From positions 1 through 64,000 of the forward strand of contig NZ_BDCJ01000025.1 in assembly GCF_001613445.1 (NCBI RefSeq): 64,000 bases of DNA, read 5' to 3'. The stretch comes from Nocardia grenadensis NBRC 108939. Lineage in GTDB: Bacteria > Actinomycetota > Actinomycetes > Mycobacteriales > Mycobacteriaceae. Made by a program: the position numbers and the translations under genes. Positions 7,564 to 16,096 of the stretch are shown here, piece by piece (position 1 is the first letter of the stretch; every line of letters starts with the position of its first letter). A model generated the notes under the pieces. That model ran no database searches and had not been told where the DNA came from. It saw only the letters and a list, made by a program, of their open reading frames with translations.

Positions 7564-8853
7564 ATGCCGGCAATCGTCCTCATCGGAGCCCAGTGGGGTG
7601 ACGAGGGCAAGGGCAAAGCCACCGATCTACTCGGGGGCCGCGTGCAGTGGGTAGTGCGGTACCAGGGCGGTAACAATGCCGGCCATACCGTGGTGCTACC
7701 CAACGGCGACAACTTCGCGTTACACCTCATTCCGTCCGGCATCCTGACCCCCGGGGTCAAGAACGTCATCGGTAACGGTGTGGTCGTCGACCCCGGCGTA
7801 TTGCTCGACGAACTGGCCGGGCTGGAGGATCGCGATGTCGACACCTCGGGTCTGCTGCTCTCCGCCGACGCGCATCTGATCATGCCGTACCACGTGGCCA
7901 TCGATAAGGTCACCGAACGGTTCCTCGGCAACAACAAGATCGGCACCACCGGTCGCGGTATCGGCCCCTGCTACCAGGACAAGGTCGCGCGAGTCGGGGT
8001 CCGGGTCGCCGACGTACTGGACGAGAAGATCCTCACCCAGAAGGTCGAGGCCGCGCTCGAGTTCAAGAACCAGGTGCTGGTCAAGATCTACAACCGGCGC
8101 GCCCTGGATCCCCAGCAGGTGGTCGAGGAGGTGCTCGGCCAGGCCGAGCGCTTCGCGCATCGCATCAGCGATACCCGGCTGGAACTGAACCTGGCCCTCG
8201 AACGCGGCGAAACCGTGCTGCTGGAGGGGTCGCAGGGCACCCTGCTGGACGTGGACCACGGCACGTATCCCTACGTCACCTCGTCCAACCCGACCGCCGG
8301 CGGTGCCGCGGTGGGCGCGGGCATCGGACCCAACCAGATCGGTACGGTGCTGGGCATCCTGAAGTGCTACACCACCCGGGTCGGCTCCGGCCCGTTCCCG
8401 ACCGAACTGTTCGACGAATCGGGCACCTACCTGGCCAAGACCGGCGGCGAGGTCGGCGTCACCACCGGCCGGGCGCGCCGCTGCGGCTGGTTCGACGCGG
8501 TTATCGCCCGCTACGCGACCCGGGTCAACGGCATCACCGACTACTTCCTCACCAAACTCGACGTGCTGTCGAGCCTGGAGCGGGTGCCGATCTGTGTGGC
8601 CTACGAGGTGGACGGCGAACGGGTCGAGCAGATGCCGACCACCCAGACCGGCTTCCATCACGCCAAGCCGATCCTCGAGGAGATGCCCGGGTGGTGGGAG
8701 GACATCTCCGGCGCGCGGACCTTCGAGGAGCTGCCCGCCAACGCGCAGGCCTATGTGCGGCGGCTGGAGGAGCTCTCGGGCGCCCGGATCTCCTGTATCG
8801 GGGTCGGACCGGGCCGCGAGCAGACCATCGTCCGCCACGACGTCCTGGGCTGA
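7564..8853 (+). CDS. purA: Adenylosuccinate synthetase
   Basis: A 429-residue enzyme that joins IMP and aspartate using GTP, the first committed step from IMP to AMP. Visible signatures are the N-terminal P-loop GAQWGDEGKGKATDLL with its catalytic Asp, the His of NAGHTVV, the IMP-binding GTTGRGIGPCYQDK, EGSQGTLLDVDHGTYPYVT, and the C-terminal VGVTTGRARRCGW. Length and motifs are complete and typical. The ATG at 7564 has GGAGAC about 7 nt upstream. It is divergent from the Rv0358-like gene and convergent with the BTAD-FHA regulator, whose stop codon lies 4 nt beyond its own. Confidence 0.98.
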   Translation: MPAIVLIGAQWGDEGKGKATDLLGGRVQWVVRYQGGNNAGHTVVLPNGDNFALHLIPSGILTPGVKNVIGNGVVVDPGVLLDELAGLEDRDVDTSGLLLSADAHLIMPYHVAIDKVTERFLGNNKIGTTGRGIGPCYQDKVARVGVRVADVLDEKILTQKVEAALEFKNQVLVKIYNRRALDPQQVVEEVLGQAERFAHRISDTRLELNLALERGETVLLEGSQGTLLDVDHGTYPYVTSSNPTAGGAAVGAGIGPNQIGTVLGILKCYTTRVGSGPFPTELFDESGTYLAKTGGEVGVTTGRARRCGWFDAVIARYATRVNGITDYFLTKLDVLSSLERVPICVAYEVDGERVEQMPTTQTGFHHAKPILEEMPGWWEDISGARTFEELPANAQAYVRRLEELSGARISCIGVGPGREQTIVRHDVLG

Positions 8854-8857
8854 GGTT

Positions 8858-9973
8858 TCAGCGGACGGCCTGGAAGGCCAGCACGGTATTGCCGATCCGG
8901 ATCGCGTCGCCGTCGACCAGCAGCGCGGAATCGATCGGCTGCTCGTTGACGAACACCCCGTTGGCCGAGCCGAGGTCCTCGATCAGCAGGCCGGCCCGGC
9001 CCAGTTTGATCTGGGCGTGGTACCGGCTGGCCTTCGGATCGTCGAGAATCAGATCGTTGTCGGTCATCCGGCCGATCCGGAAACCGCCGTGGACGACCGG
9101 CACCGTCCGCCCGTCGGGTAACCGCAGCCGACCGCTGCGCACGGTGCGCGGCACCTCGGTGACCGTATCGGTCATCGCCGCGGCCATCCGCTCGACGCTC
9201 TTCATCTCGACGGTGCTCAGCGGTTCCTGTCGCAGTACTCGCCGTTCCAGCTCCATCAGCGCGGGCCCGGGGTCGATACCGAGTTCTTCGGCCAGCACCG
9301 CCCGCACCCGCCGGCACGCCTCCAGCGCGTCGGCATGGCGCTCGGACAGGTAGAGCGCGGTGATGAGCTGGCCCCACAGCGGTTCCCGCAGCGGGTGCTC
9401 GTTGGTGAGTGCGACCAGTTCGCCTATCACGGCGGTGGCCCGGCCGCAGGTGATCTCCGCGTCGAACCGTGCCGATACCGCCAGCAGCCGCTCCTCCTCC
9501 ATGGCGGTGGCGAAACTGTCGGCGAAACCGAGACCGGCGAGGTCGGACAACGCCCGGCCGTTCCATTCGCGCAGGGCGGTGGCGAACAGCCGGGACGCCG
9601 AGTCGTGATCGCCGACCCCCGATGCCCGGATGCCCGCGTCCCGGGCGGCTTCGAACCGGCCCAGGTCGCAGGCATCGTCGGCGATCTCGAGCCGATAACC
9701 CGAGGACTCCGTGCGCAGGACGCCCGCCGGGTCGACACCGGAATTGCGCAGCGCCTTGCGGATATTCGAGACGAACACCTGCAGGCTGGCCGCGTAGGCA
9801 TCCGGCGGCTCCTCGTTCCAGACCATATCGGCCAGGGTGGAGGAGGACACGGCCCGGCGCCGGTTCACCGCGAGTGCGGCCAGCAGCGCCCGGGGTTTGG
9901 GCCCGCCGACCGGCACCGGCTCACCGCCGACCAGTAGACGCACGGGCCCCAGCACGCGGAGGTCGAGTGTCAT
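8858..9973 (-). CDS. BTAD-FHA transcriptional regulator (EmbR/SARP-like)
   Basis: A 371-residue protein with EmbR-like domain order. An N-terminal winged-helix DNA-binding domain (LRVLGPVRLLVGGEPVPVGG, residues 1-95) precedes a bacterial transcriptional activation (BTAD) helical-repeat domain (about 100-245, LYLSERHADALEACRRVR, ELGIDPGPALMELERRVL). A C-terminal forkhead-associated domain follows (about 285-370: RIGRMTDNDLIL, ASRYHAQI, EDLGSANGVFVN). FHA domains bind phosphothreonine, so activity is probably gated by a Ser/Thr kinase, as for mycobacterial EmbR and PknH. No kinase gene is in the window. It is wedged between purA (convergent) and fba (24 nt away, same strand). Target genes are unknown. 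Confidence 0.9.
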   Translation of the reverse strand: MTLDLRVLGPVRLLVGGEPVPVGGPKPRALLAALAVNRRRAVSSSTLADMVWNEEPPDAYAASLQVFVSNIRKALRNSGVDPAGVLRTESSGYRLEIADDACDLGRFEAARDAGIRASGVGDHDSASRLFATALREWNGRALSDLAGLGFADSFATAMEEERLLAVSARFDAEITCGRATAVIGELVALTNEHPLREPLWGQLITALYLSERHADALEACRRVRAVLAEELGIDPGPALMELERRVLRQEPLSTVEMKSVERMAAAMTDTVTEVPRTVRSGRLRLPDGRTVPVVHGGFRIGRMTDNDLILDDPKASRYHAQIKLGRAGLLIEDLGSANGVFVNEQPIDSALLVDGDAIRIGNTVLAFQAVR

Positions 9974-9997
9974 CCGGCTACGGTCGGTGCGCAGAGA

Positions 9998-11032
9998 TCA
10001 GGCACTGATGGAACGCCCGGCGGACCGCAGATCGTTGCACGCCTGCACCACCCGCTGGGCCATCGACAGCTCCGCCTTCTTCAGGTAGCTGCGCGGGTCG
10101 TAGGTCTTCTTGTTGCCGACCTCGCCGTCGATCTTCAGCACACCGTCGTAGTTGCTGAACATATGCGCGGCCACCGGCCGGGTGAACGCGTACTGGGTGT
10201 CGGTGTCGACGTTCATCTTCACGACGCCGTAGCGCAGCGAATCGTCGATCTCCGACTTCAGCGATCCCGAACCGCCGTGGAACACGAAATCGAACGGCTG
10301 GGCGTCATTGGCCAGACCCAGCTTGGCCGCGGCCACCCGCTGCCCCTCGGCCAGCACCTCGGGCTTGAGCACCACATTGCCCGGCTTGTACACGCCGTGC
10401 ACATTGCCGAAGGTGGCGGCGAGCAGGTACTTGCCCTTCTCACCGGCGCCGAGCGCGTCGATGGTCTTCTCGAAATCGGCGGGCGAGGTGTAGAGCTTCT
10501 CGTTGATCTCGGCCTCGACACCGTCCTCTTCACCGCCGACGACACCGATCTCGACCTCGAGGATGATCTTCGCGGCGGCCGCTGCGGACAGCAGCTCCTG
10601 CGCGATGGACAGATTCTCGTCGATCGGCACGGCCGAACCGTCCCACATATGCGACTGGAACAGCGGGTTCTGCCCGGCGTCCACCCGCTCCTGCGAGATG
10701 GCCAGCAGCGGCCGGACGAACCCGTCCAGCTTGTCCTTGGGGCAGTGGTCGGTGTGCAGCGCGATGGTGACGTCGTATTTCGCGGCCACCACATGGGCGA
10801 ATTCGGCCAACGCGACCGCACCGGTGACCATATCCTTCACCCCTTGGCCGGAACCGAATTCCGCGCCACCGGTGGAGAACTGGATGATCCCGTCACTACC
10901 CGCCTCGGCGAAGCCCTTGATCGCCGCATTGATCGTCTCCGACGATGTGCAGTTGATGGCCGGGAAGGCAAAAGAGTTCGCCTTGGCCTGACCGAGCATC
11001 TCGGCGTAGACCTCCGGAGTCGCGATCGGCAC
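9998..11032 (-). CDS. fba: Class II fructose-bisphosphate aldolase
   Basis: A 344-residue zinc aldolase that cleaves fructose-1,6-bisphosphate in glycolysis and makes it in gluconeogenesis. Zinc ligands and active-site motifs are present: HTDHCPKDKLDG, EIGVVGGEEDG, TFGNVHGVYKPGNV and VFHGGSGS. The start is GTG 11032 (MPIATPEVYAEMLGQAK), with GGAGG about 8 nt upstream. It gives the same length as the M. tuberculosis enzyme; a longer frame to 11083 exists but lacks homology. It is divergent from the two dedA genes. Confidence 0.97.
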   Translation of the reverse strand: MPIATPEVYAEMLGQAKANSFAFPAINCTSSETINAAIKGFAEAGSDGIIQFSTGGAEFGSGQGVKDMVTGAVALAEFAHVVAAKYDVTIALHTDHCPKDKLDGFVRPLLAISQERVDAGQNPLFQSHMWDGSAVPIDENLSIAQELLSAAAAAKIILEVEIGVVGGEEDGVEAEINEKLYTSPADFEKTIDALGAGEKGKYLLAATFGNVHGVYKPGNVVLKPEVLAEGQRVAAAKLGLANDAQPFDFVFHGGSGSLKSEIDDSLRYGVVKMNVDTDTQYAFTRPVAAHMFSNYDGVLKIDGEVGNKKTYDPRSYLKKAELSMAQRVVQACNDLRSAGRSISA

Positions 11033-11176
11033 TGTGAAGACCTCCGTGTTGTGCGGCAGACGTGGGATTGTCTGTTTCTGCACATACCCTAAGGCAGGCA
11101 GGTTTCATCCGGTATAAGGGGATTGTTTGCGCCGCCGCACCCTACAGCCGTCGATGTAACCGGTACTGTGGGCCGG

Positions 11177-11983
11177 GTGATTGCGCTGGCAGCTACCGAC
11201 GCGGTGACGAGCAATCTGGCTCTGACCGAACTGCTCGACCCGATGCACCTGTTGACCGAGACCTGGCTGAAGAACGCGGTGCTACCGGCCATTCTGGTGA
11301 TCGTCTTCATCGAGACCGGCCTGCTGTTCCCACTGCTCCCCGGTGATTCGCTGCTGTTCACGGGTGGTCTGCTGGCCGCGCAACCCAATCCGCCGGTATC
11401 CATCTGGGTATTGGTTCCGGCCGTCGTCTTCATCGCTTTCGCCGGTGATCAGTGCGGGTATTGGATCGGCCGGGCCATCGGTCCCGCGCTGTTCAACAAA
11501 GAGGACACCCGCTTCTTCAAGAAGAGCTATGTCACCGAAACGCACGAATTCTTCGAGAAGCACGGCCCCAAAACGATCATTTTGGCCCGTTTCGTCCCGA
11601 TCGTTCGGACTTTTATGCCGGTGCTGGCCGGGGTCTCCAAGATGAGCTACCAGCGCTATGTCGCCTTCGATATCGTCGGCGCCGTCGCCTGGGGCGGTGG
11701 GGTGACCGTGCTCGGGTACTTCCTCGGCAATGTCGCCTTCATCCGCGACCATGTCGAGGCCATTTTCCTGCTCATCGTGTTCATCTCGATCCTGCCGGGC
11801 ATCAGCGCGGTCGCCAAGAAGCTGGCCGGCCGCAAAGCGGACAAAACCGTCGCGAACGGCACCCTGGCCTCGACCGCGGAGCTTCCGGCCATGGATATGC
11901 CCGACCAGTTCGACAACACCATGCCCCTGCCGGTGGTGCATCACGCCGGACCGGTCGGCGCGAACGATTCTCCCGTTCGGTAA
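11177..11983 (+). CDS. DedA family membrane protein (Rv0364-like)
   Basis: A 268-residue DedA/VTT-domain membrane protein. Diagnostic features are the re-entrant motif FIETGLLFPLLPGDSLLF, the central AGDQCGYWIGR, and the conserved RFVPIVRTFMPVLAGVSKM, in which basic residues are buried in the membrane. DedA proteins act in lipid-carrier recycling and membrane homeostasis (undecaprenyl phosphate translocation in some members). The polar tail after residue 220 is rich in Pro and charged residues. The GTG at 11177 is preferred; TTG 11123 and GTG 11168 are alternatives. The second dedA gene begins at the next base after the stop. Confidence 0.9.
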   Translation: MIALAATDAVTSNLALTELLDPMHLLTETWLKNAVLPAILVIVFIETGLLFPLLPGDSLLFTGGLLAAQPNPPVSIWVLVPAVVFIAFAGDQCGYWIGRAIGPALFNKEDTRFFKKSYVTETHEFFEKHGPKTIILARFVPIVRTFMPVLAGVSKMSYQRYVAFDIVGAVAWGGGVTVLGYFLGNVAFIRDHVEAIFLLIVFISILPGISAVAKKLAGRKADKTVANGTLASTAELPAMDMPDQFDNTMPLPVVHHAGPVGANDSPVR

Positions 11984-12805
11984 GTGGTGAGCGTCCAGGC
12001 CGTGCCCCATGCGATGGGCAGCTTCGAACCCCTGATCTCCGCGGGACCGGCACTCGTCTGGACCGTGGTCCTGACCTTCGTCTTCCTGGAATGCGCGTTC
12101 ATTCTCGGACTGTTCCTGCCCGGCGATTCGATGCTGCTGACCGCGGGCATCGTGATGGCCTCACACGCCACCGGCGAAACCCAGGTCTGGCTGCTCGCGA
12201 TAGGCGCGATGGTCGCCGCGATCGCCGGCAACCAGGTCGGCTACATGGTCGGGCGAAGAACCGGCCACCGGCTCGTCGCCCGCAAGAACGGGCGCTACAT
12301 CAACACCCGCAACCTGTCCCGGGTCGCCGAGCTATTACAGCGGCACGGTTTCGTGGCGGTCCTGATCGCGCGGTGGATCCCCTGGGTGCGCACCCTGTGC
12401 CCGATGGTGGCCGGCGCGGCCGGCATGGACCATCGCCGCTACACGGTGGCCAGTACCATCGGCGCCATCATCTGGGCCCCGGTCCTGCTGCTCATGGGGT
12501 ACTACGCCGGTGGTTTCATCCAGCGGATCTCCTGGCTCATGCCCATCGTGATCGGTTCGCTGGTGGTGTGCCTGATCGTCGGCACCGTCATCGGTATCAG
12601 GCAGTACCGGCAGGAGATGTCCCAGCCGATCGAAGACTTCGAACTGGATCCCGCGTCCGCCGACGCCGACACGATGCCGCTGCCCGGCATCGGAGGGGCG
12701 GGCCACCACCCGGGCCGCGGTCACGACCGGCGCGAACTACAGACCGGCCGCGGTGACCATATGGGCGGCTTCCATGAGCATCCATCCCGACAGCTGTACC
12801 GATAG
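11984..12805 (+). CDS. Second DedA family membrane protein
   Basis: A 273-residue DedA/VTT protein in tandem with the previous one. It has FLECAFILGLFLPGDSMLL, AGNQVGYMVGRRTG and RWIPWVRTLCPMVAGAAGM, the same three landmarks as its neighbour. The proteins are clearly diverged, so this is an old duplication. GTG 11984 directly follows the upstream TAA, implying translational coupling. The last 23 codons (from about 12737) overlap the 3' end of the convergent GH76-like gene. The tail there (GRGHDRRELQTGRGDHMGG) looks like read-through sequence, so the C-terminus may be non-essential. Confidence 0.88.
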   Translation: MVSVQAVPHAMGSFEPLISAGPALVWTVVLTFVFLECAFILGLFLPGDSMLLTAGIVMASHATGETQVWLLAIGAMVAAIAGNQVGYMVGRRTGHRLVARKNGRYINTRNLSRVAELLQRHGFVAVLIARWIPWVRTLCPMVAGAAGMDHRRYTVASTIGAIIWAPVLLLMGYYAGGFIQRISWLMPIVIGSLVVCLIVGTVIGIRQYRQEMSQPIEDFELDPASADADTMPLPGIGGAGHHPGRGHDRRELQTGRGDHMGGFHEHPSRQLYR

Positions 12806-13927
12806 ATCCCGTTCGGGGACCCGGGAGGAGCTGACCGCCCCGTTGGCGGTGAGCCCGCCGGCGCCGCGGCCACCGCTGGGCAGCTGAGCGGATACCGTCC
12901 AGTCGTGGCCGAAGAGGGGTTCGCTCTCCACGTCGAGCCGGTTCTCCCACGCCGCGGCCGCCGATTCCTTCACGATGCGCGCGGCCACCCGCCGATCGGC
13001 GAGTTGTTCGTGTTCGTTGCCGGGCAGCATCAGCGCGACCTGGGCGAGATAGCGCACGAGAATGCCGTTGAACAGCCCGCCGTCGCCACCGGTGCCGCCG
13101 CGCACCACACAGTCGACGGTGAGATGCTCCTCCACGGCGTCCAGGAGGCGGCGCACCCGGTCGAGATGCGCGGGATCCCCCGTGTGTACCGCGAGCTCGG
13201 TTTCCAGGCCGAGCACGACGCCCTGGCAGTAGGTGTAGACCGGGCGTTCCAGCTCCCGAGCGGGCAGGTGGATACCGTCGAAGATCAGGCCGGTCTCCGG
13301 ATCACGCAGCGTCGCATCGATCCAGCCCGCTATTTCCGCTGCCCGCTCGTAGCGGCCGAGCCGGGCCAGCGCGATACCGGCGGGACCATTGGCCGGGGCG
13401 TTGTAGAAATCCGCCCCCACCCGCCAGGGGATACCGCCGCCCACCGCGGGGTTCCACGCCGTATACAACTTCTGTTCCAGCGGGCCGAGGGCGCCGACGG
13501 CCTCCGCGTTGTCGTGGATTCGGGCCGCGCGTTCCAGGGCGATGGCCAGCCAGGCCATATCGTCGTAGTAGCGGTTGGTCCACCCGGAGATATTGCGCAA
13601 CCGGTGCGACCGGACCAGGGTCGCCACCCGTTTGCGGCGTTCGATGGTCGGCGCCCGGTTGGCGGCGTCGACGGCGCAGTCGATGAGATGGGCTTGCCAC
13701 CAGTAGTGCCAGGTGAGAAGGAATCGCTCACGGCGGATCGACGGCCAGCCCACCACACCGAGCGCGGTGCCCGGCAGCAGCCATACCGGCCGCAGATGAC
13801 GGGACAGGATCGCGGCCTCGGCGCGGTCGGCCCGCTCGGACCAGTGTGTCGCGGAGTCGCCCGGCGGTCTGCGCTGTTGCCCGGCCGAGCGCCGGGGAAC
13901 GTCGAGATCGTCGCTGGGCGGGGTCAT
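12737..13927 (-). CDS. GH76-type (alpha-1,6-mannanase-like) protein (Rv0365c-like)
   Basis: A 396-residue protein resembling glycoside hydrolase family 76. It shows the helical-toroid pattern TWHYWWQAHLIDCAVDAAN, then TNRYYDDMAWLAIALERA, in which the adjacent Asp pair corresponds to the catalytic residues of GH76, then PWRVGADFYNAPANGPAGIALAR and YTYCQGVVLGLETELA. GH76 enzymes cut alpha-1,6-mannan, so a role with lipomannan-type envelope glycans is plausible. No signal peptide is visible, which suggests cytoplasmic location. The start is taken as ATG 13927; an upstream in-frame ATG at 13936 is possible. Its 3' end overlaps the convergent dedA gene by 69 nt. Confidence 0.8.
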   Translation of the reverse strand: MTPPSDDLDVPRRSAGQQRRPPGDSATHWSERADRAEAAILSRHLRPVWLLPGTALGVVGWPSIRRERFLLTWHYWWQAHLIDCAVDAANRAPTIERRKRVATLVRSHRLRNISGWTNRYYDDMAWLAIALERAARIHDNAEAVGALGPLEQKLYTAWNPAVGGGIPWRVGADFYNAPANGPAGIALARLGRYERAAEIAGWIDATLRDPETGLIFDGIHLPARELERPVYTYCQGVVLGLETELAVHTGDPAHLDRVRRLLDAVEEHLTVDCVVRGGTGGDGGLFNGILVRYLAQVALMLPGNEHEQLADRRVAARIVKESAAAAWENRLDVESEPLFGHDWTVSAQLPSGGRGAGGLTANGAVSSSRVPERDLSVQLSGWMLMEAAHMVTAAGL

Positions 13928-14069
13928 GAAACCCATATTGCCAGGCGAATCGGCTTTTCCGCCGCTCAATTGTTACCGACTCGACGCGCAACTGTTCGAC
14001 TCCGCCCGGATTCGGTCCGGACCTCGTGGAATTACTGCCGAACAACGCGCGGAACGGGTCACCGGATGC

Positions 14070-14087
14070 CGTAAACCCGGGTTTACG
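14070..14087. promoter_or_regulatory. 18-bp perfect palindrome in a divergent promoter region
   Basis: CGTAAACCC is followed directly by GGGTTTACG, a perfect palindrome midway between the divergent GH76-like gene (start 13927) and SpoU methyltransferase gene (start 14230). Two-fold symmetry with A/T-containing arms in GC-rich DNA suggests a repressor operator. No regulator gene is adjacent. Confidence 0.45.
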
Positions 14088-14229
14088 CCCGGGCGTGTCG
14101 CGCGGGCCGCGGCGGGCCGCGGCGCGGCGAGTGGACGAGACGCTCGCAGAACCAACGGGCGCGCAACGGGTTTCGGCCGGGCCGGACCGAACCGGACGAT
14201 GCCGTTCCGCCCGCACTACGATTCATGCC

Positions 14230-14991
14230 GTGACCAACCCAGCGCTAGGGGCCGATCCGGGCCTCGCCACAGCGCGTACCCCGGACCCGGAGCCGGCGGC
14301 GCGACAGGAATCCGACGATCCCGACCCGGATCCCGAACCCGGGCCCGGTCCGACCGAATGGGGTGAGAACCCGAACGGGGTCGGGCCGTGGACGGCCGAG
14401 CACGACGGGCCACCGCCGGATGACGACCGGCTCGACCCGGTCCTGCTCGCCGAAGGCGACCGCCGCAATGTCGTCGACGCGTACCGCTACTGGACCCGGG
14501 AAGCGATCGTGGCCGATATCGATCGCCGCCGCCACCCGTTCCATATCGCCATCGAGAACTTCGGACACGACGCGAACATCGGCACGGTCGTGCGCACCGC
14601 CAACGCCTTCGCCGCCGGCGCGGTGCATATCGTCGGCCGCCGCCGCTGGAACCGGCGCGGCGCCATGGTCACCGACCGCTACCAGCACATAACCCATCAC
14701 GCGGATATCGAGGCCCTGCTCCAATTCGCCCGGTCCGAAGATCTGAGCGTGGTCGCGGTGGACAATGTCCCGGGCTCGGTACCGCTGGAGACCGTCCGGC
14801 TGCCGCGACGCTGCCTGCTGCTGTTCGGGCAGGAGGGACCGGGAGTCACCGAAAGCGCCCGGGACGCCGCGGTGCTCACGGTATCCATCGCCCAGTTCGG
14901 TTCCACCCGCAGTATCAACGCGGGAGTGGCGGCGGGTATCGCCATGCACGCCTGGATCCGCCAGCACGCCGACCTCACCGCCGCCTGGTAA
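14230..14991 (+). CDS. SpoU/TrmH-family RNA 2'-O-methyltransferase (Rv0380c-like)
   Basis: A 253-residue SPOUT-class methyltransferase. After an acidic, Pro-rich N-terminus of about 85 residues, the catalytic domain shows the three SpoU motifs: NIGTVVRTANAFAAG (about 116, with the catalytic Arg), LLLFGQEGPGV (about 198) and TRSINAGVAAGIAMH (about 228). These form the trefoil knot that binds SAM. Members methylate ribose 2'-OH groups in tRNA or rRNA; the target cannot be read from sequence. The start is GTG 14230; the longer upstream frame is Arg/Pro-rich and unlikely to be coding. The domain match is strong. Confidence 0.88.
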   Translation: MTNPALGADPGLATARTPDPEPAARQESDDPDPDPEPGPGPTEWGENPNGVGPWTAEHDGPPPDDDRLDPVLLAEGDRRNVVDAYRYWTREAIVADIDRRRHPFHIAIENFGHDANIGTVVRTANAFAAGAVHIVGRRRWNRRGAMVTDRYQHITHHADIEALLQFARSEDLSVVAVDNVPGSVPLETVRLPRRCLLLFGQEGPGVTESARDAAVLTVSIAQFGSTRSINAGVAAGIAMHAWIRQHADLTAAW

Positions 14992-15018
14992 CCGCGCGTG
15001 CGGTCGGCCGTCCGGGCG

Positions 15019-15336
15019 CTAGCCCGAACTCGACCCGATCAGCACGACCATCAAGACGATGTAGGCGATGACCGCGAGCACTCCCAGGATCAGCAGCACC
15101 GAGCCGATGATGCCCAGGATGTAACCCACCATCACATTGCTGCGGCCGCCCACGGTGCCGCCGGAGGCGTCGATCTCGTTGAGCGTCCGGCGTCCCATCA
15201 CCCACGCGAACGGGGCGCAGACCTGGCAGAACATCATCCCGACGATGCCGAGGATCAGCACGGTGGTCGCCTGCGGGTGATCGGGTGGCGGCGGACCGTA
15301 CGCCGGATAACCGTACGCGGGCGGCGGATAGCTCAT
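15019..15336 (-). CDS. DUF4190-type small membrane protein
   Basis: A 105-residue protein with a Pro/Tyr-rich N-terminus (PPPAYGYPAYGPPPPDHP) and two membrane segments around residues 24-44 (TTVLILGIVGMMFCQVCAPF) and 68-100 (VMVGYILGIIGSVLLILGVL). The middle loop contains the GRRTLNEIDASGG pattern seen in DUF4190 proteins. The function of the family is unknown. It is convergent with the SpoU methyltransferase gene. Confidence 0.75.
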   Translation of the reverse strand: MSYPPPAYGYPAYGPPPPDHPQATTVLILGIVGMMFCQVCAPFAWVMGRRTLNEIDASGGTVGGRSNVMVGYILGIIGSVLLILGVLAVIAYIVLMVVLIGSSSG

Positions 15337-15390
15337 GTGTGGATGGTATCGGCGGCGCCTGCGCGCTACCCAGCGGAAATCCCTTCCGGC

Positions 15391-16095
15391 TCAGCGGGTG
15401 GCGAATGGTGTGCGCTCGTGTGCGGCCGGATCGGCGAGTAGGAACTGGGCGGCGCCGTAAGTCGCCAGGATGACCGCTTCGATCACCCGCCGTGACCGTT
15501 CACCGCGCGCGAAGAGCCGCCGCAGCACGATGAGACCGTCCGATACCGTGAACAGCAACGCCCCCGCGCCGAGCCTGCTGCGGGGATCGGCGTTCGGAAT
15601 GTTCAGGCCCGCCACGTTGTCCGCGTCCGGGGCCAGGGCCGGAGCGGAGGCGAGTACGGCCGCGGTACCCAACGTCACGCCGTACGCGCTCAGCGGCGCG
15701 GCGAGTGCGGGCGCTTTCGCGCGAAGCAGTGCGGCGGCACCGGCCCAGGCCAGCACCCTCGGTATCGCGACAGCGGCGGACGGCCGCGCACCGTAACGCC
15801 ACCACAGCGCGGCATACCCGGTCTGCATCACGGCGAAGGAGGACGCGCCGGCGATGAGCCGGCGATCGTCGTCGGGATCGATGAGCAGTACGTCTCCGAC
15901 GGTCGCGGCACCCAGCGAACTCAGCAGCAGGGTCCGGTCGGCCGGCACGATATCGGCGCGGCTGGTGGCGATATCGGCCGCGAGCAGCGGCATCATCAGC
16001 GGTTTGGCCGCCCACTGCCATCGCGGCCGGCCGGTGAGCGCACCCGCCACGGTCACCGCGGTGGCGGCGAGGAATCCGACCCGCAGCGGGCGCAT
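15391..16095 (-). CDS. YhhN/TMEM86-family membrane protein (lysoplasmalogenase-like)
   Basis: A 234-residue multi-pass membrane protein with the YhhN pattern: KPLMMPLLAADI near the N-terminus, LLLSSLGAATVGDVLLID, and GALLFTVSDGLIVLRRLF toward the end. The conserved Lys-Pro and the acidic residues of GD and SD correspond to family landmarks. Animal TMEM86 members hydrolyse lysoplasmalogen; the bacterial substrate is not established. The ATG at 16095 lies 1 nt after the stop codon of the FabH-like gene, so the two are almost certainly co-translated, hinting at a lipid role. Confidence 0.75.
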   Translation of the reverse strand: MRPLRVGFLAATAVTVAGALTGRPRWQWAAKPLMMPLLAADIATSRADIVPADRTLLLSSLGAATVGDVLLIDPDDDRRLIAGASSFAVMQTGYAALWWRYGARPSAAVAIPRVLAWAGAAALLRAKAPALAAPLSAYGVTLGTAAVLASAPALAPDADNVAGLNIPNADPRSRLGAGALLFTVSDGLIVLRRLFARGERSRRVIEAVILATYGAAQFLLADPAAHERTPFATR

Positions 16096-16096
16096 C

